Assembly: GCA_943327025.2 (NCBI GenBank)
Contig: CALPVO020000203.1
Span: 1 to 5,116, forward strand
Origin: Janthinobacterium lividum
GTDB lineage: Bacteria; Pseudomonadota; Gammaproteobacteria; Steroidobacterales; Steroidobacteraceae
Direction of reading: 5' to 3'
DNA: 5,116 nt
The notes beneath the pieces were generated by a model, which did no database searches, was not told the DNA's origin, and worked only from the letters and a program-made list of their open reading frames with translations. The translations under genes and the position numbers were made by a program. Every line of letters begins with the position of its first letter. The first letter of the stretch is position 1. Below, piece by piece: positions 1 through 5,116 of the stretch.

Positions 1-783
1 CATGGGCTCGTTGAGCAGTTCCTGAAAGTCCTGCTTGTCCAAGCGCATCACGGCGCCATCCGTCAACATGCTGACGGTGGCATTGCGCTCGGCATCCGCT
101 ACTAGCGCTTCCTCACCGAAGCTGTCGCCAGGACCGAGTTCCGCCAAGCGAATGCCTTCACGGTTCAGAGGAGTTTCACGGGTGACTGCGCACCGCCCTG
201 CGACGATTATATAAAAGAAGTCGCCAGGCGCGCCCTGACGAACCAGCACCTCGCCCGCGTTGAGGTTCATGCGCTGCAGGCGCATGAACAGGGCTTGAAG
301 ATGCGAGGGAGGGATGCGATGAAGCGCCTTGGTCTGGAGAAGCGTGGTCATCCAGTCGTCGCCACCCGTTGCCTCCTCGCTCGTCGTGGTGATTTCCTCG
401 ACTTCGTAGACGCCCGTTTGGTCCCAGGTCATCAGAACGTCGAGGGCTTCCGCGTCGATAGCAATGTATTGAACCGCGGTGCGTGCATGGGCTGAAAAGC
501 GCCGTGGTTTCCCTTCGGCAAGAGCAAACCTCGCCTCCGGCGTACCACCCGTCAGGGTCGCAACGACGGTACTGTCGTCGACCAAATCCACCTGACCCTT
601 CACGAGAAAGTAGCAGTGACGGTCTTCCTCGCCGCGACGGAAAAGAATTCCGCCTTCGGGCATCTCCCGCAAGCGGGTCTTGCGGGCCAAAGCGCCCAGG
701 TTTTCGCGCTTCAAACCGTCAAGCGGCGAGAAGGCGCGAAGTACCGAAAGCGCAACGAGGTCGGTATTGGTTGTGGCATCCAT
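1..783 (-). CDS. Tandem cyclic-nucleotide-binding-domain protein (partial, C-terminus beyond left edge)
   Basis: The visible 261 residues hold two cyclic-nucleotide-binding (CAP effector-type) domains, at about residues 18-118 and 153-261. The second has a well-preserved phosphate-binding cassette: FGEEAL at 222-227 followed by R233-N-A-T-V, so the Glu and Arg that contact the cyclic phosphate and ribose are present. The first keeps the beta-roll pattern (ILFRRGEEDRHCYFLVKGQV, 46-65) but lacks a recognisable GE...R cassette, so it is probably a degenerate, structural or differently tuned domain. No helix-turn-helix, membrane segment or kinase domain is seen before the edge; some proteins of this kind continue into another domain, which cannot be judged here. 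The ATG at 783 is the first possible start, because an in-frame TAG lies five codons upstream (796-798). The ribosome binding site is weak (GCGGCGG directly before ATG). It begins 25 bases after the FadJ-like stop, so it is probably cotranscribed. Domain call confident; ligand and output unknown. Confidence 0.88.
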   Translation of the reverse strand, partial: MDATTNTDLVALSVLRAFSPLDGLKRENLGALARKTRLREMPEGGILFRRGEEDRHCYFLVKGQVDLVDDSTVVATLTGGTPEARFALAEGKPRRFSAHARTAVQYIAIDAEALDVLMTWDQTGVYEVEEITTTSEEATGGDDWMTTLLQTKALHRIPPSHLQALFMRLQRMNLNAGEVLVRQGAPGDFFYIIVAGRCAVTRETPLNREGIRLAELGPGDSFGEEALVADAERNATVSMLTDGAVMRLDKQDFQELLNEPM

Positions 784-808
784 CCGCCGCGGATGCTAGC
801 ACGCACCT

Positions 809-2848
809 TCAACCGCGCAACGTCTCCCAGCCTGCAGCCGGCGAGAACCGCGACCCATGTCGCTGTTCAAGCGATTTCAAGGAGGTGAAACAATGGTCAA
901 TGCCGCGCTCGCGGGCGTATTGCAGCGGCCCACCGCGGAACGGGGCATAGCCGGTGCCAAAGATGACGCCAGCGTCGAGCAAGTCCGCCTCGAGGACGAC
1001 ACGATCCTGCAGACAGGCCACCGCCTCGTTCACAAAAGCCATGACCAGCCGGTCCTGCAAGTCCTCAGGCACTTGGTAGCCCGCCGGAACCGCAGGCTTG
1101 ACCGCCTTTCCATCCTGCCACCGGTAAAAACCTTCGCCAGACTTCTTGCCCATCTTCCCTGCAGCGACCAAAGCTTGAACCCGCTGTGGCCGCGCCCGTT
1201 CACCGAAGGCTGCCGCCAGCACCTTGCCAACGCTAACGCCAATATCCAAGCCAACCGTATCGGCCAGTTCAATGGGTCCCATGGGGAATCCATGCTCCAA
1301 GGCAACCCGGTCAATCTCTGCAAGCGGTACGCCTTCGTCGGCTGCCAGCATGGCTTCGAGCATGTAAGGCGTCAGAACGCGGTTGACGACAAACCCGGGG
1401 GCGCTCTGGCAAGGCAGGGGCAGTTTGTCGAGCGCGCGGGTGAAGGCGAGGGCGAGTTCCACATTCGCAGACGATGTCTGACTCCCGCGGATGACTTCCA
1501 CCAGCGGCATGCGCGGTACCGGGTTGAAGAAATGCAGCCCTACCAAGCGGGCCGGGTCTGGAAGTTCGCGGGCCAGTTCCTCAAGGACCAAACTGGAGGT
1601 GTTAGTACAGAGCAGGGCCTCGGGGCGCATTTGCGGCAACAGGCTGGCGTAAAGCGCGCGCTTAGCATCCGCGTTCTCGTAGATGGCCTCGATGACCACG
1701 TCCGCCGTTGCTGCGCCTTCTCCGCTGACCTCCATATGCAGCCGCGCAGTGGCCGCTTGCAACCGCGCTGCGTCGCCTCGGGACTGCTTGACGAACCACT
1801 CTTGCGCTCGCTGCAACGCCGGAGCCACGAAGCGCTCTTCGCGGTCCTGCAGCGTCACCTCCATGCCGCGCCAAGCGCACAGGGCTGCGATATCGCCGCC
1901 CATGACTCCAGCGCCGACGACGTGGACGCGTTGAAAAGCCTTGGCGACGCCACCGCCCATGGCCTTCATGCGAGTTTGCAGGAAGAACACCCGTACGAGG
2001 TTTTTGGAGGTACTGGTGCCGAACAGCCGGGCGATGGAGCGTGCCTCCAGTTCGTAGGCGCGCTGCCCACGGCCGCCAGCGGCGCGCCACAAGGCTGCCA
2101 CGGCGTAAGGCGCCGGATAGTGAGCACGGCGGACCTTGCGCGCTACCTGTGCCTCCAGTTGGCTGGCAAACCAGCCACGGATCCCCGGGAGACCTAGCAG
2201 GCGGTCCAACCACGGCGCCCGGCGTCGCTGCGGCGGCTTCATCGCCAAAGCATGGGCTGCGGTGTGCAAGTCGGCCAAGGGCACCACGCGGTCCACCAGT
2301 CCCAGTTTCAATGCTTTGTCCGCACGCACAGGGGTACCGGTCAGCATGAGCGGCATGGCGGCGCGTACGCCAATGAGGGCGGGCGCCCGCACAGTGCCGC
2401 CAAACCCCGGATGAATGCCGAGATTCACCTCGGGCAAGCCGAGCGTGGTGCTGCGGTCATTGGAGGCCACGCGGTAACCGCAAGCGAGGGCCAGTTCCAA
2501 GCCACCACCGAGGCAAAAACCATGAATGGCCGCAACCGTGGGGCAGGGGAGAGCGGCGAGCGAGTCCAGCACCTGCTGCCCACCACGGATGAGTTCCAGC
2601 GCCTGCGCTTCGGGGAGATCGCTGCGGAATTCGCTGATATCGGCGCCGGCGACGAAGCCGTTGGCTTTGCCAGACAGAAGGATCACCGCTCGGGGGAGGT
2701 TCTGCGCCAGCGTGGCCACCTGCCCCGCCAGTTCCCGCATCACTTGCTCGGACAGTGAGTTCGCAGGCGCATCCTGGCGGTCCAGCGTCAACCAAGCAAT
2801 GCCGTCTGCGTCGCGTTCGAGGGACCAGTAATTGGCAGCAGTATTCAT
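809..2848 (-). CDS. fadJ: FadJ-like fused enoyl-CoA hydratase / 3-hydroxyacyl-CoA dehydrogenase
   Basis: Predicted bifunctional beta-oxidation enzyme of 679 residues: hydration of 2-enoyl-CoA to L-3-hydroxyacyl-CoA, then NAD-dependent oxidation to 3-ketoacyl-CoA, in the cytoplasm. The crotonase domain (about 10-200) has the oxyanion-hole GADISEF (68-74), GGGLELA with Glu118, and GLPEVNLGI with Glu140, matching the two catalytic glutamates of the family. The NAD-binding Rossmann motif GAGVMGG is at 312-318, NTSSL at 416-420, and the dehydrogenase dyad is His439 (GLHFFNP) with Glu451 (LVEVIRG); Asn489 (VVNR) and the C-terminal helical domains (about 485-679) follow. The length is slightly under E. 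coli FadJ/FadB (a little over 700). A longer reading from 2881 would add 11 residues, but the ATG at 2848 is preferred: it overlaps the upstream TGA as ATGA and has GGGAG six bases ahead. No thiolase partner lies in the window. FadB versus FadJ subtype is uncertain, so the symbol is provisional. Confidence 0.93.
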   Translation of the reverse strand: MNTAANYWSLERDADGIAWLTLDRQDAPANSLSEQVMRELAGQVATLAQNLPRAVILLSGKANGFVAGADISEFRSDLPEAQALELIRGGQQVLDSLAALPCPTVAAIHGFCLGGGLELALACGYRVASNDRSTTLGLPEVNLGIHPGFGGTVRAPALIGVRAAMPLMLTGTPVRADKALKLGLVDRVVPLADLHTAAHALAMKPPQRRRAPWLDRLLGLPGIRGWFASQLEAQVARKVRRAHYPAPYAVAALWRAAGGRGQRAYELEARSIARLFGTSTSKNLVRVFFLQTRMKAMGGGVAKAFQRVHVVGAGVMGGDIAALCAWRGMEVTLQDREERFVAPALQRAQEWFVKQSRGDAARLQAATARLHMEVSGEGAATADVVIEAIYENADAKRALYASLLPQMRPEALLCTNTSSLVLEELARELPDPARLVGLHFFNPVPRMPLVEVIRGSQTSSANVELALAFTRALDKLPLPCQSAPGFVVNRVLTPYMLEAMLAADEGVPLAEIDRVALEHGFPMGPIELADTVGLDIGVSVGKVLAAAFGERARPQRVQALVAAGKMGKKSGEGFYRWQDGKAVKPAVPAGYQVPEDLQDRLVMAFVNEAVACLQDRVVLEADLLDAGVIFGTGYAPFRGGPLQYARERGIDHCFTSLKSLEQRHGSRFSPAAGWETLRG

Positions 2849-3594
2849 GCGGAACTCCCAGGCTTCACGGTGAAGTCGCAAACCAGTGGACGGTGATCGG
2901 AGAACTCCACTGCCGGCACCTCGAAGTGCGTCACCTCGATGCGGTCGCTGACGAGGATGAAATCCAATTCCCAGCGCGGTTCGCGACTGGGGTAAGAGGG
3001 CAGTCCTGCGGTATTCACGCTGCGCAGTCCGGCCGCTTCCATAAACAGATAGATTTCAGCATCGCCCCAAAATGAATTGAAGTCGCCAGCAACAATAACC
3101 GGTTTTCCGCAGGTTTTTACCAAGCGGTGCAGGTGTCGCAATTGCTCTTGTCGGTGGCGATATTTCAACGACAAATGGACGAGAAATACCGCGCAATCCT
3201 CGAGCTCCAGTTCAATGATGAGGCGCTTGATGCCCGTGTCAAAGAAGTGGAACCGTTCGCCATGAACGCGCGGTGCGGCGAGAAACGCATTGCCTTGTTT
3301 GCCGATGATGGGCATGCGCGAATTGAAAGAGCCCACCCCGTACTTGCAGGCGTAGGCACTGTAGTGGCCGAGACGGGCAGCGATATGGTCAGCCTGATTC
3401 ACGCGCTTCGCACGCAACGAACCTGCATCCACTTCGATGAGGCCTACCAAGTCCGGGTTGAGGTCTTTGAGGAAGGCAGTAATGCCGTCCAGAACCGCCG
3501 GGTTACCGCGCAGATACCCCGCCCCGGGAAGCGGTAGATGGAACGCGGCTCCGGTGCCTGTGGCGTAGCGGATGTTGTAGACGACGAGACGCAT
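2845..3594 (-). CDS. Endonuclease/exonuclease/phosphatase (EEP) family protein
   Basis: A complete 249-residue protein that is essentially one EEP (DNase I-like) metal-dependent hydrolase domain. The motifs appear in family order: YNIRY with Asn7, GLIEVD with metal-binding Glu54, VHLSL with His140, GDFNSF with Asp171 and Asn173, LDFILVS with Asp211, and FSDHRPL with Asp233-His234. All expected catalytic and Mg-binding positions are therefore present and the enzyme should be active on a phosphodiester or phosphomonoester. Members cleave DNA, RNA, phosphoinositides or sphingomyelin, and the sequence does not say which. No signal peptide or membrane segment is seen, so it is probably cytoplasmic. 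It is first in the operon and overlaps the FadJ-like gene by four bases. The ATG at 3594 has no good Shine-Dalgarno; TACAAT lies five bases upstream of it (3600-3605), which would fit a leaderless transcript. Family call is firm; substrate unknown. Confidence 0.9.
   Translation of the reverse strand: MRLVVYNIRYATGTGAAFHLPLPGAGYLRGNPAVLDGITAFLKDLNPDLVGLIEVDAGSLRAKRVNQADHIAARLGHYSAYACKYGVGSFNSRMPIIGKQGNAFLAAPRVHGERFHFFDTGIKRLIIELELEDCAVFLVHLSLKYRHRQEQLRHLHRLVKTCGKPVIVAGDFNSFWGDAEIYLFMEAAGLRSVNTAGLPSYPSREPRWELDFILVSDRIEVTHFEVPAVEFSDHRPLVCDFTVKPGSSA
2855..2859 (-). promoter_or_regulatory. Ribosome binding site deciding the FadJ-like start
   Basis: GGGAG on the minus strand sits six bases before the ATG at 2848 and inside the last codons of the upstream gene. 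With the ATGA stop/start overlap at 2845-2848 it supports translational coupling and argues against the start 11 codons earlier. Confidence 0.65.
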
Positions 3595-3599
3595 TCCAC

Positions 3600-3605
3600 A
3601 TTGTA
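3600..3605 (-). promoter_or_regulatory. Possible -10 hexamer of the EEP-fadJ-CNBD operon
   Basis: TACAAT on the minus strand matches five of six bases of the sigma-70 -10 consensus and would place the transcript start at or next to the ATG at 3594. No convincing -35 is found 16-18 bases upstream, so this is a weak prediction. Confidence 0.25.
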
Positions 3606-3652
3606 AGCCCCGGCAGGCTGCAGGCAGTGCGCCAAGACGCTAGACTGGGTTC

Positions 3653-4117
3653 ATGGGTACGCCTATCACCGAAGCCAACCCGCTCCGTCTGTTTGTTAGC
3701 CACGACTGGGGCGACGACCACGACTACCACCGGGTATTCGAATTCCTCGAAGCCAGGGACAACTTCCACTATCGGAACTGTTCCCGGCCACAGGATTCAC
3801 GTCCGCCGACAGCGGAGGCCAGACGTGAAGCCTTGCGGGCTCAGATTGCTGGCGCCGAGGTGGTGGTCCTACTCGCTGCGCATTATGGGCCGAACAGCGA
3901 AGCTCTGGAGTTCATGTCGGTATTCGCGCAGGCCGCCCGCAAGCCCGTGCTGGTGCTACGCCACTTTGGGGTTGCCTTGCCGGTTCCTGCGGCGCTGCAA
4001 AGCGGCGCAAGTGCTGTACTCGATTGGGACGGTCGCGCCCTGGTGGATGCGTTTCGGCGCTACGCTCGCGGTGAGGACATCGCCGGTTGGGATGTCGTGG
4101 AATTCACGCTGGACTAA
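3653..4117 (+). CDS. TIR-like domain protein (MTH538/DUF1863, Thoeris ThsB-like), standalone
   Basis: A 154-residue protein that is one TIR-like fold. It opens with LRLFVSHDW (11-19), the first beta strand with the family's F-S-H-D signature, then DYHRVFEFLE (24-33), YRNCSRPQ (40-47, like the N-S-P loop of ThsB-type domains), a helix with EALRAQIAGAEVVVLLAAHY (59-78), and GPNSEALEF (79-87) followed by RKPVLVL (96-102). Glu83 or Glu86 lies where TIR NADases/cyclases keep the catalytic glutamate. In Thoeris, ThsB proteins sense phage and make an NAD-derived signal for a ThsA effector; whether this one has enzymatic activity is inference. No ThsA, SLOG, SIR2 or membrane effector is visible nearby. 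An in-frame TAG at 3641-3643 leaves ATG 3653 as the only reasonable start. The Shine-Dalgarno is poor, and TAGACT (3641-3646) is seven bases upstream, as in a leaderless gene. Its last four codons and stop are repeated downstream. Family assigned from memory of motifs. Confidence 0.78.
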   Translation: MGTPITEANPLRLFVSHDWGDDHDYHRVFEFLEARDNFHYRNCSRPQDSRPPTAEARREALRAQIAGAEVVVLLAAHYGPNSEALEFMSVFAQAARKPVLVLRHFGVALPVPAALQSGASAVLDWDGRALVDAFRRYARGEDIAGWDVVEFTLD

Positions 4118-4190
4118 TTCACGCTGGACTAGTCGTGGAATTCACGCTGGACTAGTGCGGTTCAGGCCTGATGATTTCAGGCTGGACTAT
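4103..4190. repeat. Cluster of five 15-bp direct repeats copying the 3' end of the TIR-like gene
   Basis: The unit is TTCACGCTGGACTAN. Units lie at 4103-4117 (contains the gene's stop), 4118-4132, 4141-4155, 4161-4175 and 4176-4190. The first three are identical over 14 bases; the fifth matches 13 of 15 and the fourth is clearly diverged. Units one/two and four/five abut; spacers of 8 and 5 bases separate the others. On a larger scale the 23 bases at 4094-4116 recur exactly at 4132-4154, giving a 38-bp period. In the gene's frame units one and two both read F-T-L-D-stop. Slippage or segmental duplication is the simplest origin; a binding-site array or a residue of repeated recombination is possible. 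Confidence 0.85.
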
Positions 4191-4197
4191 CCGCGGC

Positions 4198-4233
4198 CCC
4201 TGTTGGTGTCTTCTGCCCTTGCGGGCAACAGGG
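4198..4233. terminator. Nested hairpin between convergent genes, possible bidirectional terminator
   Basis: CCCTGTTG (4198-4205) pairs with CAACAGGG (4226-4233), an 8-bp stem around a 20-base interior. That interior holds a second hairpin, TGCCC-TTGC-GGGCA (4214-4227), which shares two bases with the outer right arm, so the two compete at the edge. It lies just past the stop of the 134-residue minus-strand gene and after the TIR-like gene. There is no U-run on either strand, so intrinsic termination is uncertain. Confidence 0.35.
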
Positions 4234-4234
4234 C

Positions 4235-4639
4235 TCAGGCTTGCTGCGCCTGAATGAACAGCGGGATTACGTTCGTGTCGGTGGGGCGCAGACCCAGCGC
4301 TTCGGCGGCTTGTTGCCGACGACGGAGGGTGGCGTCGTGCGATTGCCGGGCATCAGCGGCGGCCCACAGCTCCACAATTTGTTGAGCGTAGTGCTGTGCC
4401 TGCTGGTCGGAGAGCTTACGTATGGTGGCTTGGGCGGCGGATTCGCCGCGCAGCGGGGTTGCGGTCTGCAACTGCGCCGATAGCTCGATAAGAGATGAGC
4501 GGACGGACACTGGCAGCTCCGCCACGTCGACGTGGATGAGGTGGCGACAGAAAGCTTCGGTGAGCCGATACTTGATCGGCGCCGAGGTCACCAATTCACG
4601 CGTCGCGGCGTACAAACGCTGCCAGGCCGTCATCATCAT
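4235..4639 (-). CDS. Hypothetical helical protein, 134 residues
   Basis: I do not recognise the family. The protein is soluble-looking, without signal peptide, membrane segment, cysteine cluster or obvious catalytic motif (one Cys only, Cys31). It is rich in Ala, Gln and Leu and reads as a mostly helical protein: an N-terminal segment WQRLYAATREL (6-16) and KYRLTEAFCRHL (23-34), a short Pro/Val stretch (ELPVSVRSSL, 41-50), a segment after PLRGESAAQATIRKL (62-76), and a long helix with an Arg run, TLRRRQQAAEALGL (103-116). The start is a triplet of ATGs (4631-4639). There is no clear Shine-Dalgarno, and an in-frame stop lies 12 codons upstream with no better start between. It converges on the TIR-like gene and diverges from the partial gene at 4910. 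Consistent codon periodicity, a plausible upstream promoter and a complete frame support a real gene; a regulatory or accessory-element role is only a guess. Confidence 0.65.
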   Translation of the reverse strand: MMMTAWQRLYAATRELVTSAPIKYRLTEAFCRHLIHVDVAELPVSVRSSLIELSAQLQTATPLRGESAAQATIRKLSDQQAQHYAQQIVELWAAADARQSHDATLRRRQQAAEALGLRPTDTNVIPLFIQAQQA

Positions 4640-4790
4640 GGGTGGACTAAACCCGTCGTCTCGAGGCCATCATCAGCCAGCTGAAGATACCCACCGGATG
4701 CTCCGTCTCGCAGAGCTGGCCGGTGGACCTCTGGCACTTGGGAGTTTCACGGAATGGCGAAAAACCGTGGGTTACCAAGCACCTGCGACG

Positions 4791-4819
4791 TTTATATACC
4801 CCGTTACGTCAGCTTGCAA
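4791..4819 (-). promoter_or_regulatory. Candidate sigma-70 promoter for the 134-residue gene
   Basis: On the minus strand TTGCAA (4814-4819) is followed after exactly 17 bases by TATAAA (4791-4796): four of six and five of six matches to consensus. Initiation near 4784 would give a leader of about 145 bases before the ATG at 4639. The GACGT/ACGTC inverted repeat overlaps the -10 and spacer and could be an operator. Confidence 0.4.
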
Positions 4820-4853
4820 GTCGGGCCTGTCAATTCTGAGACAGACATCTGCA

Positions 4854-4883
4854 TTGCCAATCCGGGGATTAATTAAGTACACT
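4854..4883 (+). promoter_or_regulatory. Candidate sigma-70 promoter for the partial gene at 4910
   Basis: TTGCCA (4854-4859, five of six matches) and TACACT (4878-4883, four of six) are 18 bases apart. A start near 4890 would leave a leader of about 20 bases. The surrounding sequence is the most AT-rich in the window. Confidence 0.35.
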
Positions 4884-4897
4884 TATATAGACATATA
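4884..4897. repeat. AT-rich palindrome TATAT-AGAC-ATATA
   Basis: A perfect 5-bp inverted repeat with a 4-base centre lies directly downstream of the candidate -10 and just before the ribosome site. Its position suits an autoregulatory operator, but the arms are simple AT alternation, so chance is a real alternative. It is not a LexA box: one strand has CTGTATAT but the second CAG half is missing at the required spacing. Confidence 0.35.
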
Positions 4898-4898
4898 C

Positions 4899-4904
4899 AG
4901 GGGG
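4899..4904 (+). promoter_or_regulatory. Ribosome binding site of the partial gene
   Basis: AGGGGG lies five bases before the ATG at 4910, one of the strongest Shine-Dalgarno matches in the window. It fixes the start of the right-hand gene. Confidence 0.6.
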
Positions 4905-4909
4905 CTGAC

Positions 4910-5116
4910 ATGGGTATCGAAGATCAGGGTCAAAAAGCCGGGAAAATTCGTCGTACGGCGGTCAACCCGGCACCCAACATGGATTTGTTTGGCGACCTCC
5001 CGGAAACTCAGGCCACTCAAAAGCAAGGAACCCAACATGTCGAGCGCTTGGGCCCGGCCATCCGGCGTTTGCAGCTGAAACTGCGCATCGCTACGGACAA
5101 AGCCTTGGCCGATGAG
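4910..5116 (+). CDS. Unrecognised protein, N-terminal 69 residues (runs off right edge)
   Basis: The open frame starts with ATG after a strong Shine-Dalgarno and stays open to the window end; an in-frame TAA at 4874-4876 excludes a longer form. The first 23 residues are polar and basic (GQKAGKIRRTAVNPAP, 7-22) and probably disordered. They are followed by MDLFGDLPETQ (24-34), a Gln-rich linker, and a basic amphipathic stretch (ERLGPAIRRLQLKLRIATDK, 45-64) that looks like a helix. No signal peptide or membrane segment is seen. A disordered basic N-terminus leading into a helix is common in DNA-binding, replication and partition proteins of mobile elements, but nothing here identifies one. It is transcribed away from the 134-residue gene from an AT-rich region that could carry an operator. 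Reality of the gene is likely; function is unknown. Confidence 0.65.
   Translation, partial: MGIEDQGQKAGKIRRTAVNPAPNMDLFGDLPETQATQKQGTQHVERLGPAIRRLQLKLRIATDKALADE

Larger units (their letters stand above)
4640..4909. other. Divergent intergenic region with AT-rich patches
   Basis: These 270 bases separate the 134-residue gene from the partial gene at 4910. They hold a candidate promoter in each direction, an inverted repeat GACGT (4787-4791)/ACGTC (4806-4810) around the leftward -10, and an AT-rich patch (4868-4897) with a short palindrome. A frame from 4651 to the TGA at 4837-4839 is open for 62 codons but has no ATG; GTG at 4723 would give only 38 codons without a ribosome site, so I do not call a gene. 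No tRNA, IS end or CRISPR repeat is seen. Confidence 0.6.

Noticed and set aside
857..2197. Long plus-strand open frame of 446 codons opposite the FadJ-like gene
   Set aside because: It mirrors a strongly conserved coding region in GC-rich DNA. The translation shows no domain, and the minus strand has all catalytic motifs of the FadB/FadJ family.
2849..2881. Eleven-residue N-terminal extension of the FadJ-like protein
   Set aside because: It lies wholly within the upstream gene's coding sequence. The ATGA overlap and GGGAG at proper spacing favour the start at 2848.
3619..3634. Sigma-54-like element on the minus strand (TGGCGC, five bases, CTGCA) upstream of the EEP gene
   Set aside because: The GG and GC dinucleotides are correctly spaced, but two consensus positions differ, the predicted leader is very short, and such matches arise easily in GC-rich DNA.
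4103..4190. The 15-bp repeats as a CRISPR array or replication iterons
   Set aside because: Units are too short, spacers are 0-8 bases and two units are diverged, which rules out CRISPR. Iterons are usually longer, regularly spaced and close to a rep gene and an AT-rich origin, none shown here.
4196..4240. Integron attC site
   Set aside because: A hairpin is present, but neither GTTRRRY nor RYYYAAC core motifs are found at its ends, and there is no integrase in the window.
4651..4839. A 62-codon open stretch without ATG that reads somewhat protein-like
   Set aside because: It has no start codon except a GTG at 4723 without Shine-Dalgarno. Open frames of this size are expected by chance in GC-rich DNA, though a gene remnant cannot be excluded.
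4882..4900. LexA/SOS box before the partial gene
   Set aside because: Only the CTGTATAT half is present on the minus strand; the opposing CAG at ten-base spacing is missing.
4422..5078. Plus-strand frame of 218 codons crossing the 134-residue gene, the intergenic region and the partial gene
   Set aside because: It overlaps the better-supported genes in other frames, has no ribosome site, and its composition changes abruptly along its length without any recognisable domain.

Overview
The window looks like the chromosome of a GC-rich (by eye about 60% G+C) Pseudomonadota, probably gamma- or betaproteobacterial. The case rests on a fused enoyl-CoA hydratase/3-hydroxyacyl-CoA dehydrogenase of FadB/FadJ type, good Shine-Dalgarno sites at some genes, and E. 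coli-like promoter hexamers. Genus cannot be told from the sequence.

Left part (1-3594), all on the minus strand and read right to left: an endonuclease/exonuclease/phosphatase-fold protein, then a FadJ-like fatty-acid oxidation enzyme whose ATG overlaps the preceding stop codon (ATGA), then after 25 bases a protein with two cyclic-nucleotide-binding domains that runs off the left edge. The spacing indicates one operon. A cyclic-nucleotide sensor cotranscribed with a beta-oxidation enzyme is suggestive, but no direct link is visible.

Middle part (3595-4234): a 58-base divergent gap, then a plus-strand gene for a single-domain TIR-like protein of the MTH538/DUF1863 (Thoeris ThsB-like) type. 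It has no partner effector in view. Its last codons are repeated downstream as a cluster of five 15-bp units (4103-4190), followed by a nested hairpin.

Right part (4235-5116): a 134-residue helical protein of unknown function on the minus strand, converging on the TIR-like gene; a 270-base divergent intergenic region with AT-rich patches and a candidate promoter in each direction; and the first 69 codons of an unrecognised plus-strand gene with a strong ribosome binding site. This part, with the repeat cluster and TIR-like gene, looks like accessory DNA next to a housekeeping operon, but no integrase, transposase, tRNA or defined element end is visible.

Most worth a second look are the orphan TIR-like gene, the 15-bp repeats that copy its 3' end, and its two uncharacterised neighbours.
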